A DNA stretch of 64,000 bases from Aldehydirespirator sp965116865 (GTDB lineage: Bacteria; Actinomycetota; Acidimicrobiia; Acidimicrobiales; Aldehydirespiratoraceae): contig OZ220727.1 of NCBI GenBank assembly GCA_965116865.1, forward strand, positions 682,001 through 746,000, read 5' to 3'. Positions 53,779 through 63,500 of this stretch are shown in pieces (the stretch's first letter is position 1; each line of letters begins with the position of its first letter). The notes below the pieces were generated by a model, which saw only the letters and a program-made list of their open reading frames with translations, searched no databases and had not been told where the DNA came from. Position numbers and translations under genes: made by a program.

Positions 53779-54216
53779 TCAGACTGGCTGCACGCCATGA
53801 GGGGTGACTCGGAACAGGCGGCGTGTGCGGCGTCTGGGCGCGTTGAGGGCGGAGGCGGCGTTGGCTTTGATCGTGTCCCAGCGCTGAGCGACTAGGCGGA
53901 CCTGCTCCCACAACGACAACGATCCATGAACGACGAAAAACGCGACCGCTCCGTGCTGTCGCCGAGCGCCTATTTCAGGGCGGGTCCTCAGCATGGTCTT
54001 GTCGTGGGAGAAGATCGGCCATCCTGCCGCCGCGACCTGAGGTATCCACACCTCGTCCGGCGTCCCTTCTGGGATGCCCGGACATGCGGGATGACCCGGA
54101 TATATGACGTTTAGATTGGCTTGTTCCAAGACCATTCCGAGGCCTGTCGTGTCCTCGTCAGCGAACCATCGGATGGCGCCGTCGTCGTCGGACGGGCGGT
54201 CGGGGTCGGGGGTCAC
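53779..54216 (-). CDS. VapC45-like PIN-domain toxin
   Basis: A 145-residue protein with PIN-like features: acidic FADEDTTGLG near the N-terminus, PDEVWIPQVAAAGWPIFSHD with conserved Asp residues, and a basic C-terminal tail. It resembles Rv2019 (VapC45) in length and order. GTG 54216 overlaps the stop of the antitoxin gene (GTGA), so it is translated after it. Confidence 0.7.
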   Translation of the reverse strand: MTPDPDRPSDDDGAIRWFADEDTTGLGMVLEQANLNVIYPGHPACPGIPEGTPDEVWIPQVAAAGWPIFSHDKTMLRTRPEIGARRQHGAVAFFVVHGSLSLWEQVRLVAQRWDTIKANAASALNAPRRRTRRLFRVTPHGVQPV

Positions 54217-54920
54217 GCCGCCGCGTAGGCGGAAATGGCCCGCTCAGCGAGCCGCTCCTCGAACCTGATCGCCGCCCGGACTTGCTCCACGTCGAGCGTG
54301 TAGATGTCGGCCAGGGCCTCCGCCGAGTCGCCGCCGGCGTGCATTCCGTAGAGAGTGGCGGTGCGGACGGACCGACCGGCGACGGTCGGACTGCCGAACT
54401 GTCGCGACGGGTCAAGCACCACCGGAGTGTCCCTGCCGTCAGGCCAGTACCGGGCAGCGGTGCCGTCGTCGAAGTCGATTCGCTTGAAGAAGGCGGCGAC
54501 GGACGGATCAGGCGAGGGCAGTTGCGCCTGGTCGTCCTTGTGTCGCCAGACACGCTCGCCGTCGTGGTCGAGCAGATCCCGGTCGGGGCCGACATGGGGC
54601 TTCTTGTGTGCGAGCGGGTACGGGATGCCCCTCTCACCGCGCCAGTCGTCAACGTAGCGGCGCAGGCGTTGGAGGGGGACGTTCTCCCGACTGCGGTACG
54701 CGGCGAGGTGGCCCGCCTCGATGAACTCGCCCCAGGTGACAACCCGAGGCCCGGCGACAGGGCGGGGGCGGGGCACGTCTCGCAGGATCGGCTCGTAGAA
54801 CTTGCCTGAGCGGGCGTGACCGTCGAGCCACCGGTTGAGCGTGGCGGTGGCGACGCCCAGCAGACGCCCAGCCTCGCTTGTGAAGTACACCGCTCGGTCC
54901 AGTACCTCGATGTCGCCCAC
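54213..54920 (-). CDS. VapB45-like antitoxin (DUF433)
   Basis: A 235-residue protein. An N-terminal helix-turn-helix (FTSEAGRLLGVATATLNRWL) precedes a C-terminal DUF433 segment (FGSPTVAGRSVRTATLYGMH, EALADIYTLDVEQVRAAIRF). This is the architecture of Rv2018. AAGGAGGG (54927-54934) sits 6 nt before GTG 54920 and decides the start. Together with the PIN protein it forms a type II toxin-antitoxin pair that probably represses its own promoter. Confidence 0.72.
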   Translation of the reverse strand: MGDIEVLDRAVYFTSEAGRLLGVATATLNRWLDGHARSGKFYEPILRDVPRPRPVAGPRVVTWGEFIEAGHLAAYRSRENVPLQRLRRYVDDWRGERGIPYPLAHKKPHVGPDRDLLDHDGERVWRHKDDQAQLPSPDPSVAAFFKRIDFDDGTAARYWPDGRDTPVVLDPSRQFGSPTVAGRSVRTATLYGMHAGGDSAEALADIYTLDVEQVRAAIRFEERLAERAISAYAAA

Positions 54921-54934
54921 TGCACACCCTCCTT

Positions 54935-55315
54935 GTGGTGGTCTGCCCCTAGTCGTACCCGACAGCGCTTCCCTAGGAGTGGATACTACGGACAGTCCCG
55001 CCAGCCGCGCCGCCACCACCGCCTGAGACCAAACAAACCGACAACGCGATACCCGGGGCACACCGGAGCTGCGCAATACCCGGTGAGGCTCATCTAGCCA
55101 GCGACGCCCCAGCGCTCTCAGGGGCCACGCGACCTGTGTCCAGCACGCTTGCTGAGCGCTTCAACCCGCCTCATCGGTGGCCTCAGGTAGCCTCATCAGC
55201 GTCCACAACCAATCCGGCCGATTACGCGCCACGTTACGCGCCATATTACGCGCCGTCCCGCTGCGGTCGTCCCATCTGGACAGTGCATGTTCGATCTCCG
55301 GGCGGAGTGTGAGTC
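54935..55315. other. Interval upstream of the antitoxin and the 55.3-kb transposase
   Basis: The minus-strand part just above 54935 should hold the toxin-antitoxin promoter. GGTGGCCTCAGGTAGCCTCA and repeated ACGCGCCA(C/T)(A/G)TTACG near 55230 are visible. No gene supported; it may contain the degenerate left part of the transposase element. Confidence 0.4.
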
Positions 55316-56584
55316 TTGGCGGCGCCCAGTGCAGAGTCGGCGAGGGGAGCGTTCGCCCAGGTCAGACCACCGGCCCGTCCACGGCGCAGTTGCCCAACCC
55401 TCCGCAAGCGATACCGCGAGATCCCGGAGTTCGACACCAACGAGATGCGGGCCTTCGCCGAGCAGCAGATGGGCATCATGTTCGGCGAGGACGGCCGCAT
55501 GTTGCGCTGCGAAGCCGACCCCGACATGCGAGCCGGGCGAAAGACCCCGACGGCGAAACGGCCCAAGGAGGAATACAGCGGCTTCGCGACCCACATAGGC
55601 GCCACCGCCAACCTCCCCACGGACAGCAACAACGACAACGACGACGATGAGCGCATGCCGATTTACGTCACCGCGGTCACAACCACCGCCGCGAACAGCG
55701 ACACCGGACCGATCGGGGAGACCTTGGCGCAACGCACACGCGACATCGCGATGAAGGCCCTGCACCTCGTGCAGGACATGGACTTCTCCCACAAGCTCGA
55801 CACCTACACCAAGCCGCGGCGTCAGGCCGGCGACCAGGTCCACATGAACTTCCCCGCCCCGGCGACCATCGCCGCCGACAAGCCGATCCACATCGCGGGA
55901 CGCAACCAAGCGACGCTCGTCGTCAGCTGCGGCACCCCGTTCCACGAACACACCCCCAAGAACCTGCTGGCCCTGCCAGCGGAGCTGTTCACGCCGGGCC
56001 GCGAAAAGGACCTCGAGACACGGCTCGCCCGCAGACACGACTGGTGCTGGGACGTCATCGGATACGACCGCAAGACCGGCAACATGAGACTTCGCTGCCC
56101 CAACTGCGCCGGCAAGATCTACGACGTCGAAGGCCGGGTGCCTCCCTCCCCGCGGCTGCGCGGCGACGCAACCCCGGTCGAGTTCCCCGATGGTGTCACC
56201 GAGTGCTGCGACGGCACCGTCACCGTCACCATCGAAGACCTGCCGACGTTCCAGAGTCCCGCGTACGGCACGCCTGACCACACCAAGATCCTGAACCAGC
56301 GCAACGCCGTCGAGTCGCCGTTCGGGACCGCCCGCGACAAAGGCGGCCTCGAACCCGGCACATGCAAAGCAGCCCGCCTCGAACCCCATGCCCTCTCAGC
56401 GCTCATGACGTTCGTAGTGATGAACCTCCAAACGACAATGGACCAAGAAATCAAAGAAGTCCAAAGGCTGGTGAAGCGACACCGACAGCAACAAGGCACC
56501 CACCCCCATAACGAGCCGTCGCCCCTGACAGCGAAGCTGACGGTCTCACGCCGTCAGCTTCGCCGCGCCCACGCGCAGCCCTGA
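55316..56584 (+). CDS. DDE transposase-like protein, family not assigned
   Basis: About 420 residues. The stretch GRMLRCEADPDMRAGRKT near residue 60 and RNAVESPFGTARDKGGLEPG near residue 345 look like the catalytic Asp and Glu regions of DDE transposases in actinobacteria; CPNCAGKIYDVEG forms a zinc knuckle between. The N-terminal 40 residues are Arg/Pro-rich and may not be original, so the gene could be 5'-truncated. Its 3' end contains a 13-bp-stem hairpin and is shared with the remnant at 52.8-53.2 kb. Confidence 0.55.
   Translation: MAAPSAESARGAFAQVRPPARPRRSCPTLRKRYREIPEFDTNEMRAFAEQQMGIMFGEDGRMLRCEADPDMRAGRKTPTAKRPKEEYSGFATHIGATANLPTDSNNDNDDDERMPIYVTAVTTTAANSDTGPIGETLAQRTRDIAMKALHLVQDMDFSHKLDTYTKPRRQAGDQVHMNFPAPATIAADKPIHIAGRNQATLVVSCGTPFHEHTPKNLLALPAELFTPGREKDLETRLARRHDWCWDVIGYDRKTGNMRLRCPNCAGKIYDVEGRVPPSPRLRGDATPVEFPDGVTECCDGTVTVTIEDLPTFQSPAYGTPDHTKILNQRNAVESPFGTARDKGGLEPGTCKAARLEPHALSALMTFVVMNLQTTMDQEIKEVQRLVKRHRQQQGTHPHNEPSPLTAKLTVSRRQLRRAHAQP
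56531..56563. terminator. 13-bp stem hairpin, loop orientation B
   Basis: GCGAAGCTGACGG and CCGTCAGCTTCGC around the loop TCTCACG, inside the last codons of the transposase frame. It is the flipped version of the hairpin at 52852-52884. Confidence 0.7.
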
Positions 56585-57025
56585 ACGGCCCAGCGAGCAA
56601 TCCAACGGCATCCGCGGCCCGCCCAATCGGACCATTGGCTTCCGCGACGCCCCACCACGGCCGCATCCTGTCTTGGTTCGGATCGATGAACCCTCTAGGT
56701 TAGGATCGACCCCTAGTGGGCAAATCCATACCTCAGAATCCGTTGGAATACCAAGGCGTTTTCTTGCCCTTTCTTGAGATTCCCCGTTCGTGGAGGTGGT
56801 GATTCCCCGTTCGCTGGGACCAGTTCTTGTCGAGGAGGGGGTTTGGACAAGATGGCGAGGCCGAAGCGTCTGTTGGCTGTGCCGACGTCGATGCTGTGTC
56901 GGCGGGGTCGTCGGTGGTCGCTGTCTGTGCGATGTGGGGGCAGTGTCGGCGGTTGGCGGCGGTGGTCGCGTCGTCATGATGTGCCCGGGGTCGCTAGCAA
57001 GTGCCGGCACGTCCACCGGCTACGT
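56585..57025. other. IS right end and unassigned sequence
   Basis: 56585-56757 is the shared right end of the element also seen at 53155. A short direct repeat GATTCCCCGTTCG occurs at 56777 and 56801. The rest has no gene that I can support. Confidence 0.45.
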
Positions 57026-57223
57026 CTATTCGTCTCCGCTGAACACGGGAAGCCACATGCCCTGGGTGGTTCCATCCTCCTGGATCTCTTCGACGTAGAA
57101 GCTGTCGTCGCCGGCGTGCTTCAAGATCCATTGATCGCCCTCAGCGTCGTCGGTGACCGCGAGCCGCCATAGGAGGTGACTCGGATATTGAGGAGCTTCT
57201 TGCCCGATGTCTTGCCCTTCCAT
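57026..57223 (-). pseudogene. Short fragment overlapping the truncated RDD gene
   Basis: A 65-residue frame whose last 45 residues look protein-like (RLAVTDDAEGDQWILKHAGD, IQEDGTTQGMWLP). It overlaps the end of the RDD fragment in another frame and is probably the tail of an unrelated gene joined there. Not recognised. Confidence 0.25.
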
Positions 57224-57489
57224 GCTGTCGCGGTGACCATCGCTAGTTCATGCACTACCACCGCAAGGAACGGCGTGACTGCGAGGTACGCATCTCGGTC
57301 GGTATAGCGCGCTAGCGAATCAAGCATGTTCGGCGACCAACTCCTTACAAACTCGAACCACGCGAACCCTGGGAATGCGATGGCGGCTGTGATTGTGAGG
57401 TCGATGAGTTTGGCTGCGAATCTGGCTTTGAGGCCTGCCGGCTGCGGAGTGGGCGGGTGTGGTGGTTGGGCGGGTTGTTGCGGTGTCAT
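57121..57489 (-). pseudogene. RDD-family membrane protein, truncated third copy
   Basis: 122 residues matching the N-terminal half of the RDD proteins at 59900 and 57746: Pro-rich start, LKARFAAKLIDLTITAAIAF, and GKTSGKKLLNIRV. The second half is lost at about 57130. Its ATG overlaps the stop of the RTX tail (ATGA), as in the complete copies. Confidence 0.75.
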
Positions 57490-57595
57490 GGTGTGCCGGC
57501 TTGGTTGTTGCAGCGGGCGGTGGTGTCGCCGCGGGTGCAGGCGTCGGTGTCGGGTCCGCCGTTGAGGTAGTCGGTGCCGTTTCCGCCGTCGAGAT
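57486..57595 (-). pseudogene. Tail of an RTX protein, third copy
   Basis: Only the last about 35 codons remain: LDGGNGTDYLNGGPDTDACT then RGDTTARC, as in the two larger copies. Upstream (57596-57648) the sequence is unrelated and then the MITE begins. Confidence 0.8.
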
Positions 57596-57648
57596 GTGCA
57601 GCTCGGTTGGCCCCGGCCTGTGGCTTGACGACCTGACGACCGAGGTGC

Positions 57649-57749
57649 CTAGTGGTCCGTCGCTGAAATGATCGGGGCGTCCGGAGCGCTCTCAAGCAGG
57701 GTCTCGGTCCTGCTGCGCTGCCCTAGCCATTTCGACGACACAGCACTAG
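57649..57749 (-). mobile_element. 101-bp MITE, copy 2
   Basis: Identical, on the opposite strand, to 34867-34967. Its terminal CTAG supplies the TAG stop codon of the RDD gene at 57746, so it has inserted at or near the end of that gene. Confidence 0.75.
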
Positions 57750-58405
57750 TCATCGGAATGCCAACGGTCGAGTCGTCGCTGTAGCTTCCGCTGCCATTTC
57801 GCCAGCAGGTAATGACCCTGGGGGGCTGTCGCGGGCACGTTGATGACGATGGTGCCTGCTGCCTTGTCGTGCCAGCCTCTGCGCTGACTGTCCCACAGGG
57901 TCGAGGCGTGAACAAGCAGCCACCAGCCCACCGCGACCCACAGCCACCAAGCCCGCCCGGATAGCGCGGGCTCAGGCTCGGTGCCTGCAAGTTCGGGGAT
58001 TTCTCGGATGAACGCGTCGACCAGAGGCGCTGCCACAACCAGCGGCACGGCCCAGCGAATGATCGTTCTCAGCGGCGACGGCGGGTTCGAGTTGACTTGG
58101 GCGACGACTCTGATGTTGAGAAGCTTCTTTCCGGCGGTGGTGCCCTTGCGTGCCGTACTCGCGATCAGCGCAGCCTCAAACAACAGCACGCCGAGGAAGG
58201 GTGAGGCAAAGATGTACGCCTCGGCGGCCGTATACACCCTCGGCTCGAACAGATCCAGCGTAGCGAATCCAAAGAACAGAAATGCTGCGAATGCGATGGC
58301 GGCGGCGATGGTGGCGTCGATGAGTTTGGCTGTGAGTCGAGCCTTGAGGCTTGCAGGCTGCGGGCTGGGCGTGTCGGCCGGTTCGGGAGAAGCGGGCGCG
58401 TTCAT
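57746..58405 (-). CDS. RDD-family membrane protein, second copy
   Basis: A 219-residue protein with a Pro-rich N-terminus, the RDD signature LKARLTAKLIDATIAAAIAF, GTTAGKKLLNIRVVAQ, and membrane segments near residues 35-60, 80-105, 130-150 and 165-185. The ATG overlaps the stop of the preceding RTX frame (ATGA). The last codon and stop come from the MITE. Function of RDD proteins is not settled; ion transport has been proposed for some. Confidence 0.8.
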   Translation of the reverse strand: MNAPASPEPADTPSPQPASLKARLTAKLIDATIAAAIAFAAFLFFGFATLDLFEPRVYTAAEAYIFASPFLGVLLFEAALIASTARKGTTAGKKLLNIRVVAQVNSNPPSPLRTIIRWAVPLVVAAPLVDAFIREIPELAGTEPEPALSGRAWWLWVAVGWWLLVHASTLWDSQRRGWHDKAAGTIVINVPATAPQGHYLLAKWQRKLQRRLDRWHSDD

Positions 58406-59880
58406 CGGCGGCGACCTCCGGTGTCGCATGCGGCGGTGGTGTCGCCGCGGGTGCAGGCGTCGGTGTCGGGGCCGCCGTTGAGGTAGTCGGTGCCGTTTCC
58501 GCCGTCGAGGGTGTCGTCGCCTGAGCCGCCGTAGACATGGTCGTTGCCCGCTCCGCCGCGCAGGGTGTCGTTGCCGGGGCCGCCGTGGAGCTGGTCGTTG
58601 TGTCCCTGGCCGTGGAGGGTGTCGGCTCCGGGGCCGCCCCAGAGGGTGTCGTTTTGGGTGTTGCCGTTGAGGGTGTCGGTGTCGGGGCCTCCGTGGAGGT
58701 GGTCGGCTCCGGGGCCGCCGGTGATGGTGTCGTTGCCGTGGTTGCCCCAGAGGGTGTCGTCGCCGTTGCCGCCTCGCAGGGTGTCGGTGCCGTTTCCGCC
58801 GTGGAGGGTGTCGTTGCCGGCGTGGCCGTCGAGGGTGTCGTCGCCGCCGTTGCCCCAGATGAGGTCGTCTTCGCCGCCGCCGTGGAGGTTGTCGGCTCCG
58901 GGGCCTCCGTGGATGCGGTCGGCGCGGCGGTTGCCGTGGAGAGTGTCGTTCCCGGCTCCGCCGTAGAGGGTGTCGTCTCCGTTGCCGCCGTGGAGGGTGT
59001 CGTCGCCTGATCCGCCCCACAGCAGGTCTTCGCCGTCGGTTGACCCGATGAGGGTGGCGTTGCCGCCGTAGAGGGTGTCGTCGCCGGCTCCTGCGATGAT
59101 GATGTCGTCGCCGGCGAGTCCGTAGATGACGTCGTCGCCGCCGAGGCCGCAGATGACGTCGTCGCCGGCGGTGCCATAGAGCGTGTCGGCGTTGTCGGTT
59201 CCTGTGATGGTGCAGCCTGCGGCGCCGACTGTGATCGTGACTTCTGTGGTGGCGCAGCCGCCGAGGCGGTCGCATATCTCATAGGCGAGGCTGTCTGACC
59301 CGCCGACCCCGGCGGCGACGTATTCGACGGCGGGTCCGGTGTGTGGGGTTGTGGTGATGCGGGCTGCTCCCGAGACGGGCTGGCGTGTGATGCGCAGTGT
59401 GTCGGGGTCGAGGTCCTCGTCGGGGTCGGTGTCGTTGCCCAGCACGTTGATCGTCGCGGTCTGGGCGGCGTCGACGTAGTGCCAGTCGCTGCGGGCGGTG
59501 GGGCCCGCGGACGCGACCATCACCGCCGGCGCGACGACGAGTTCGGAGCCGTCGGGATCGTCGTGCACCACATCAGCGAGGTCTGAGCTGTAGACGCGGT
59601 CGAACCCGGCGCCGCCATAGACGGTGTCGACACCGGCGCCCGCCACGATGCGGTCACCGCCGCCGCGGCCATAGACGGTGTCGGCGCCCGCTCCGGCGTA
59701 GACCCACTCCACCCCCGCTCCGCCCACAATGGTGTCGTCGCCGGCTCTGGCGTCGATGACATGGAACGCCTTGCGGTCCTCAGGGTCCGGCACACAGATC
59801 ACATCGTCGCCGTCGGTGCCGAACAGAGTGTCTGCCACGTCGGTGCCCACGATCACGCAGGCCAACGTCGTCGCGTCGAG
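58402..59880 (-). pseudogene. RTX repeat protein, N-terminally truncated second copy
   Basis: About 490 residues that copy the C-terminal half of the protein at 60544: GTDGDDVICVPDPEDRKAFH, a Big_9-like domain with INVLGNDTDPDEDLDPDTLR, and a long run of GGxGxDxL calcium-binding nonapeptides. The SGNH-hydrolase domain and signal peptide are missing; upstream sequence is the end of the first RDD gene. GTG 59856 or 59850 could start translation, but no ribosome site is seen. Confidence 0.8.
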
Positions 59881-59899
59881 GAGATCATGGTCAGCCGGC

Positions 59900-60547
59900 T
59901 CATGAGAACGGCACGTCCCGCCAGCCTTGCCACTTCTTTGGGATCTCGGGGCCCTGAGCGGAGCGGCGGGGTCGTGGTGCTTTGATGACGATGGTGCCGG
60001 CGGCCTTGTCGTGCCAGCCTCGCCGCTGGCTGTCCCACAGCGCCGAGGCGTGAACCAGCAGCCACCAGCCCACCGCGACCCACAGCCACCAAATGCGTCC
60101 TGACATCGCGGCAGATGTCTGGTCGTTTGCTCTCTCGGGTATGTCGCGGATGAACGCGTCAACCAGCGGCGCCGCTACAACTAGCGGGAGCGCCCAGCGA
60201 GTGATCGCTCCTAGCGGCGACGGCGTGCCCGAGCCGCTGCGGGCGACCACCTTGATGCGGAGCAGCCTCCTGCCCGGTGTGGTGCCCTTGCGAGCCGTGT
60301 TGACGATCAGCGCAACCTCAAACAACAACACCGCAGCAAACAGAGAGGCTGCCCCGTAAGCCCAAGCGGCGGTGTAATTCTCATCACCATAGAGAGTTAG
60401 TGTAAATACTCGAAAATTGATCTCTGCTGTGAATGCGATGATGGCCGTGATGGACGTGTCGATGAGTTTGGCTGCGAGTCGGGCTGTGAGGCCTGCTGGC
60501 TGTGGGTTTGGCGGGTGTGGTGGTTGGGTGGGTTGCTGCGGTGTCAT
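59900..60547 (-). CDS. RDD-family membrane protein, first copy
   Basis: A 215-residue protein, paralogue of the gene at 57746 (shared LTARLAAKLIDTSITAIIAF, GTTPGRRLLRIKVVA, WWLWVAVGWWLLVHASALWD). ATG 60547 overlaps the RTX stop (ATGA), so it is coupled to the large RTX gene. The C-terminal tail differs from the other copy after the membrane part. Confidence 0.85.
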   Translation of the reverse strand: MTPQQPTQPPHPPNPQPAGLTARLAAKLIDTSITAIIAFTAEINFRVFTLTLYGDENYTAAWAYGAASLFAAVLLFEVALIVNTARKGTTPGRRLLRIKVVARSGSGTPSPLGAITRWALPLVVAAPLVDAFIRDIPERANDQTSAAMSGRIWWLWVAVGWWLLVHASALWDSQRRGWHDKAAGTIVIKAPRPRRSAQGPEIPKKWQGWRDVPFS

Positions 60548-63500
60548 GGTCTGTCGGCTTGATCGTCGCAGCGGGCGGTGGTGTCGCCGCGGGTGCAGGT
60601 GTCGGTGTCGGGGCCGCCGTTGAGGTAGTCAACTCCGTTTCCGCCGTCGAGGGCGTCGTCGCCTGAGCCGCCGTAGACATGGTCGTTGCCCGCTCCGCCG
60701 CGCAGGGTGTCGTTGCCGGTTCCGCCGTGGAGCTGGTCGTTGTGGCCCTGGCCGTGGAGGGTGTCGGCTCCGGGGCCACCCCACAGGGTGTCGTTTTGGG
60801 TGTTGCCATCGAGGGTGTCGGTTCCTGGGCCTCCGTGGAGGTTGTCGGCTCCGGCGCCGCCGGTGATGATGTCGTCACCGTCGTCTCCCCACAGGGTGTC
60901 GTCGCCGTTGCCGCCGCGCAGCATGTCGTCGCCGGCTCCGCCGTAGATGTGGTCGTTTGCGGCGTGCCCGTCGAGGGTGTCGTCTCCCGGGCCGCCCCAT
61001 ATGAGGTCGTCTTCGCCGCCGCCGTCGAGGGTGTCGTCTCCCGCTCCGCCGTGGATGTGGTCGGCGCGGCGGTTGCCAAAGAGGGTGTCGTTGCCTGCGC
61101 CGCCGTAGAGGGTGTCGGCTCCGTTGCCGCCATAGAGCGTGTCATCACCAGATCCGCCCCACAGCAGATCGTCGCCGTCGGTTGCGCCGATGAGGGTGTC
61201 GTCGCCGCCGTAGAGGGTGTCGTCTCCTGCACCGCCCACGATGACGTCGCCGCCGCCGAGTCCGTAGATGGTGTCGTTGCCGCCCAGCCCGCAGATGACG
61301 TCGTCGCCGGGCGTGCCAAACAGCGTGTCCGCGCTTTCGGTTCCTATGACGGTGCAGCCCGCGGTGCCGACGAGGATCGTCACCTCCGCGGTGGCGCAGC
61401 CGTTGAGGCGGTCACATATCTCATAGGCGAGGCTGTCTGACCCGTCGGCGTCGGCAGCGACGTACTCCACGGCGGGTCCGGTGTCTGGCGCTGTGATGAC
61501 GCGGGCCGCTCCCGAGACGGGCTGGCGGGTGACGCGCAGCGTGGACCAGTCGAGGTCCTCGTCGGGGTCGGAGTCGTTGCCGAGCACGTCGATCGTCGCG
61601 GTTTGTGCGGTGTCGACATAGTGCCAGTCGCTGCGGGCAGCGGGGCCCGCGGACGCGACCGTCACCGCTGGTGCGATGACGAGTTCGGAGCCGTCGGGGT
61701 CGTCGTGCACGACATCGGCGAGGTCGCTGCTGTAGATGCGGTCGAAGCCGGCGCCGCCGTAGACGGTGTCAGTGCCCGCCCCCGCGATGATGCGGTCGTC
61801 TCCGCCGCGGCCATAGATGGTGTCGGTGCCGGCTCCGGCGTAGATCCATTCCACCCCGGCGCCGCCCAGGATGGTGTCGTTGCCTGCTTTGGCGTCGATG
61901 ACATGGAACGCCTTGCGGTCCTCAGGGTCCGGGACACAGATCACATCGTCGCCGTCGGTGCCGACGATCTCCACTACACCGGCCGTGCCGGTGACCGTGC
62001 AACCCGCTGTGACGGTGACAGTGATGTCGGCGCGCACGCCGATCCCCCAGCCGTCATAGACGACATAGGAGCTGCGCACCGTTCCTGAGAACCCGACATG
62101 GGGGGTGAACGTCACTGCTCCGGTGGCGGTGTCTGTTTCGAAGGTTCCCCCGGCGGCGGGTAGCACCCGCAGCGACGCCGCGTCGAGCGTTCCTGCGGTG
62201 GGGGCGGTGTCGTTGGCGAGCACAGGGATCTGCACGCTGTGGCCCAGCGTGGTGGTGGCGGTGTCATCGGCCGCGCACGGCGCCGCTTCGGGGTAGGCGA
62301 CCAGCGGCTCGATCATGTACGCGGTGAGGGTCCCGCCGCCGGCTGCTGCTCCGGTTGCGGTCATGGCGTAGGCCCGCGGCGCGGCATCGGTCTGCGCGGC
62401 GGATGCTGTGGGCACCGTCCAGTCAAGGCGTGTCGTGCCGTTCGCGTCGGCGGTGACGGCGGCGATGGTCGGGGCAGACAGTTCAGTGTCACCCAGCGAC
62501 ACCGCGCCCGCGGTGAAACTCACCTCCACTGAAGGCGAGAAACCAGAAGCAGTCAACGTCACCTGCTCGCCCGGCGACACGAACACCGCGCCGCACACCG
62601 CTGTGTCCACGCTGCTGGAGCGGATCAGGAATCCCGCCGACCGCGCCGGCGTCGGCCCGTCCCCGTCGTCGCTGTCTGGGGCCTGACGGGCCCCGCCGGA
62701 ACCCGACACGGCCTTAGCAACGGTGCCAGAGCCTGAGCCGGTCCCAGCGAGCGGCACGGACCGCGCACCGGTGGAACTGGTGGTGGAGCCGCCGCGGCCG
62801 GTGAACGGTTGCCGCCGCGGCGGCGCGTTCACTGGCAGGCCGGCGTCGTTGAGCGCAGCGCCGTCCGCGATCGCATCCAGGATGTACTGATCCAAAATCT
62901 CCGCGTAGGCGCGCTGACCGGCCGCGTTGGGATGGAACGAACTGTCAGACCGCGCGATGGGCCTATTGTCGCGATCCACCACGAAGCCGTTGAGCCACCC
63001 GTCATGCGGGCTGCACGGCGAATGCCCCACGAAACTCAAACCGCTGTCGGTCAGGTTGACCCCTCCCACGACATCGACATAGTGCACCTCAGCCGCCGTT
63101 GCGGCCTCGAGGACGGCGTTGTTCAAGTCGTCGGCCATAGCCCGCAAGAACACAGCCTCACCCGCATCCACCACCACCGCCTCCGACCACAAGAACCCCG
63201 CAATCGCCGCATACCAGGCCGTCGCGTTGTAGACGTCGCGGGCTGAGAGGCTCTCACAGGCCTCGATCAGCTCCACGAACTCGGCGATCGCCCCCAAGCA
63301 CGCCGGAGACAGGCCCATCCCGAGGTCGGGCCCGCTCAGGGGGAATCGGTCGATGATGTCGCGGGGAGTGTCGGCGCAGGTGCCCATCAGGGGTGTCACG
63401 TACGGGTATCCCAGCACGAAGATCGCCGCTTGCGGCGCGACCTGCTTGATGTGCTGTAGCACATAGGTGATGCGAGTCTGCACCTGCTCGAACCCCAACG

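Noticed and set aside
58537..59010. Val-rich frame antisense to the RTX repeats
   Set aside because: Reverse reading of GGxGxD codons; no independent evidence of expression.
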